The position numbers and the translations under genes were made by a program. Under the pieces are notes generated by a model. It worked only from the letters and a program-made list of their open reading frames with translations. It was not told the DNA's origin and made no database searches. A stretch of DNA of 13,918 bases from Nitrospirota bacterium (GTDB lineage: Bacteria > Nitrospirota > Nitrospiria > Nitrospirales > UBA8639), in contig QIDY01000036.1 in assembly GCA_003228495.1 (NCBI GenBank), positions 1 to 13,918 of the forward strand, written 5' to 3'. Shown here piece after piece: positions 13,592-13,918 of this stretch. Positions within the stretch are counted from its first letter, which is position 1; every line of letters begins with the position of its first letter.

Positions 13592-13918
13592 GAGTCTTGC
13601 TCGATACCTGCGTGGTTTCCGAATTGTGGCGCAAAGGCGGGTCTGAAAAAGTGCGTAAGCGTATTTCCGTATTGAACCCGAATGATACATATTTTTCTGT
13701 TTTGACGGTTGGTGAAATTACCAAGGGTATTTATCTGCTGAATGAAAGCAAGAGAAAGCGTGATTTGCGGAACAAACTCATTCGATTAGAAAATGATTAT
13801 CGTCAGAATATGTTGGTTATTGATGTGGAAACCACCAGATTATGGGGGGAAATTCTGGCCGGCTCCCAAAAGAAAGGAAAACCCATTCCGGTGAGTGACG
13901 GTCTCATCGCAGCGACCG
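13588..13918 (+). CDS. vapC: VapC-like PIN-domain toxin (3' end cut by window edge)
   Basis: The frame starts at the ATG overlapping the antitoxin stop and is open to the right edge, giving 110 codons of an expected 130-140. It opens MRVLLDTCVVSELWRK with the PIN aspartate D6 and E12, has the conserved E43 in SVLTVGEITKGIYLL, and the third acidic residue D104 in IPVSDGLIAAT, so three of the metal-binding acids are present. PIN toxins of this group are Mg2+-dependent ribonucleases that cut tRNA or rRNA; the actual target is unknown. The missing end should carry a fourth acidic residue. The pair has more A+T than the housekeeping genes to the left, by eye, which would fit horizontal acquisition. 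Confidence 0.9.
   Translation, partial: MRVLLDTCVVSELWRKGGSEKVRKRISVLNPNDTYFSVLTVGEITKGIYLLNESKRKRDLRNKLIRLENDYRQNMLVIDVETTRLWGEILAGSQKKGKPIPVSDGLIAAT

Overview
The window reads as a compact, mostly housekeeping segment of a bacterial chromosome with moderate base composition (roughly half G+C by eye). Gene content and protein style point to the Nitrospirota, most likely Nitrospira: a gatCAB operon, a T. thermophilus-like class Ib aspartate aminotransferase, an FmdB zinc-ribbon protein with a serine-rich tail, a UreH/NicO-like metal transporter, and a long intergenic palindrome of a kind I recall from Nitrospira intergenic regions. The moderate G+C would suit a marine-type Nitrospira lineage. 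The taxonomic call is inference from memory, not a search result.

Left part, minus strand (read from about 6525 down to 1): gatC - panD - gatA - DUF948 protein - YtxH protein - gatB - eno - ftsB - era (cut by the window edge). The genes are tightly packed, with overlaps or gaps of 3 to 121 bases. The block supplies the tRNA-dependent amidotransferase (GatCAB), beta-alanine for coenzyme A (PanD), glycolysis/gluconeogenesis (enolase), a cell-division membrane protein (FtsB) and a ribosome-assembly GTPase (Era). Two small membrane-associated proteins sit between gatA and gatB. Upstream, radC is also on the minus strand but is separated from gatC by a hairpin terminator that covers its own stop codon.

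Middle part, plus strand (about 7500 to 10385), diverging from radC: rsmD - coaD - aspartate aminotransferase (coaD and the aminotransferase overlap by ATGA), then an fmdB-like gene with its own strong ribosome binding site. PanD and CoaD are both coenzyme A enzymes, and the aminotransferase makes the aspartate that PanD consumes, so the two divergent groups are metabolically linked.

Right part: an SGNH/GDSL hydrolase on the minus strand diverges from a secreted Skp/OmpH-like chaperone on the plus strand, which ends in a near-perfect intrinsic terminator. A 479-base gene-free stretch (11867-12345) follows. It holds that terminator, a small AT palindrome, a 122-base imperfect palindrome with A/T runs near both ends, and a 7-6-7 dyad just in front of a histidine-rich nickel/cobalt-type permease. 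The window ends in a Phd-type antitoxin and a PIN-domain (VapC) toxin cut by the right edge, preceded by a promoter with tandem 9-base repeats that look like an autoregulatory operator.

I found no tRNA, rRNA, CRISPR array, transposase or prophage gene. The most unusual objects are the 122-base palindrome, the interrupted gatCAB operon with panD inside it, and several short hairpins or dyads at operon junctions.
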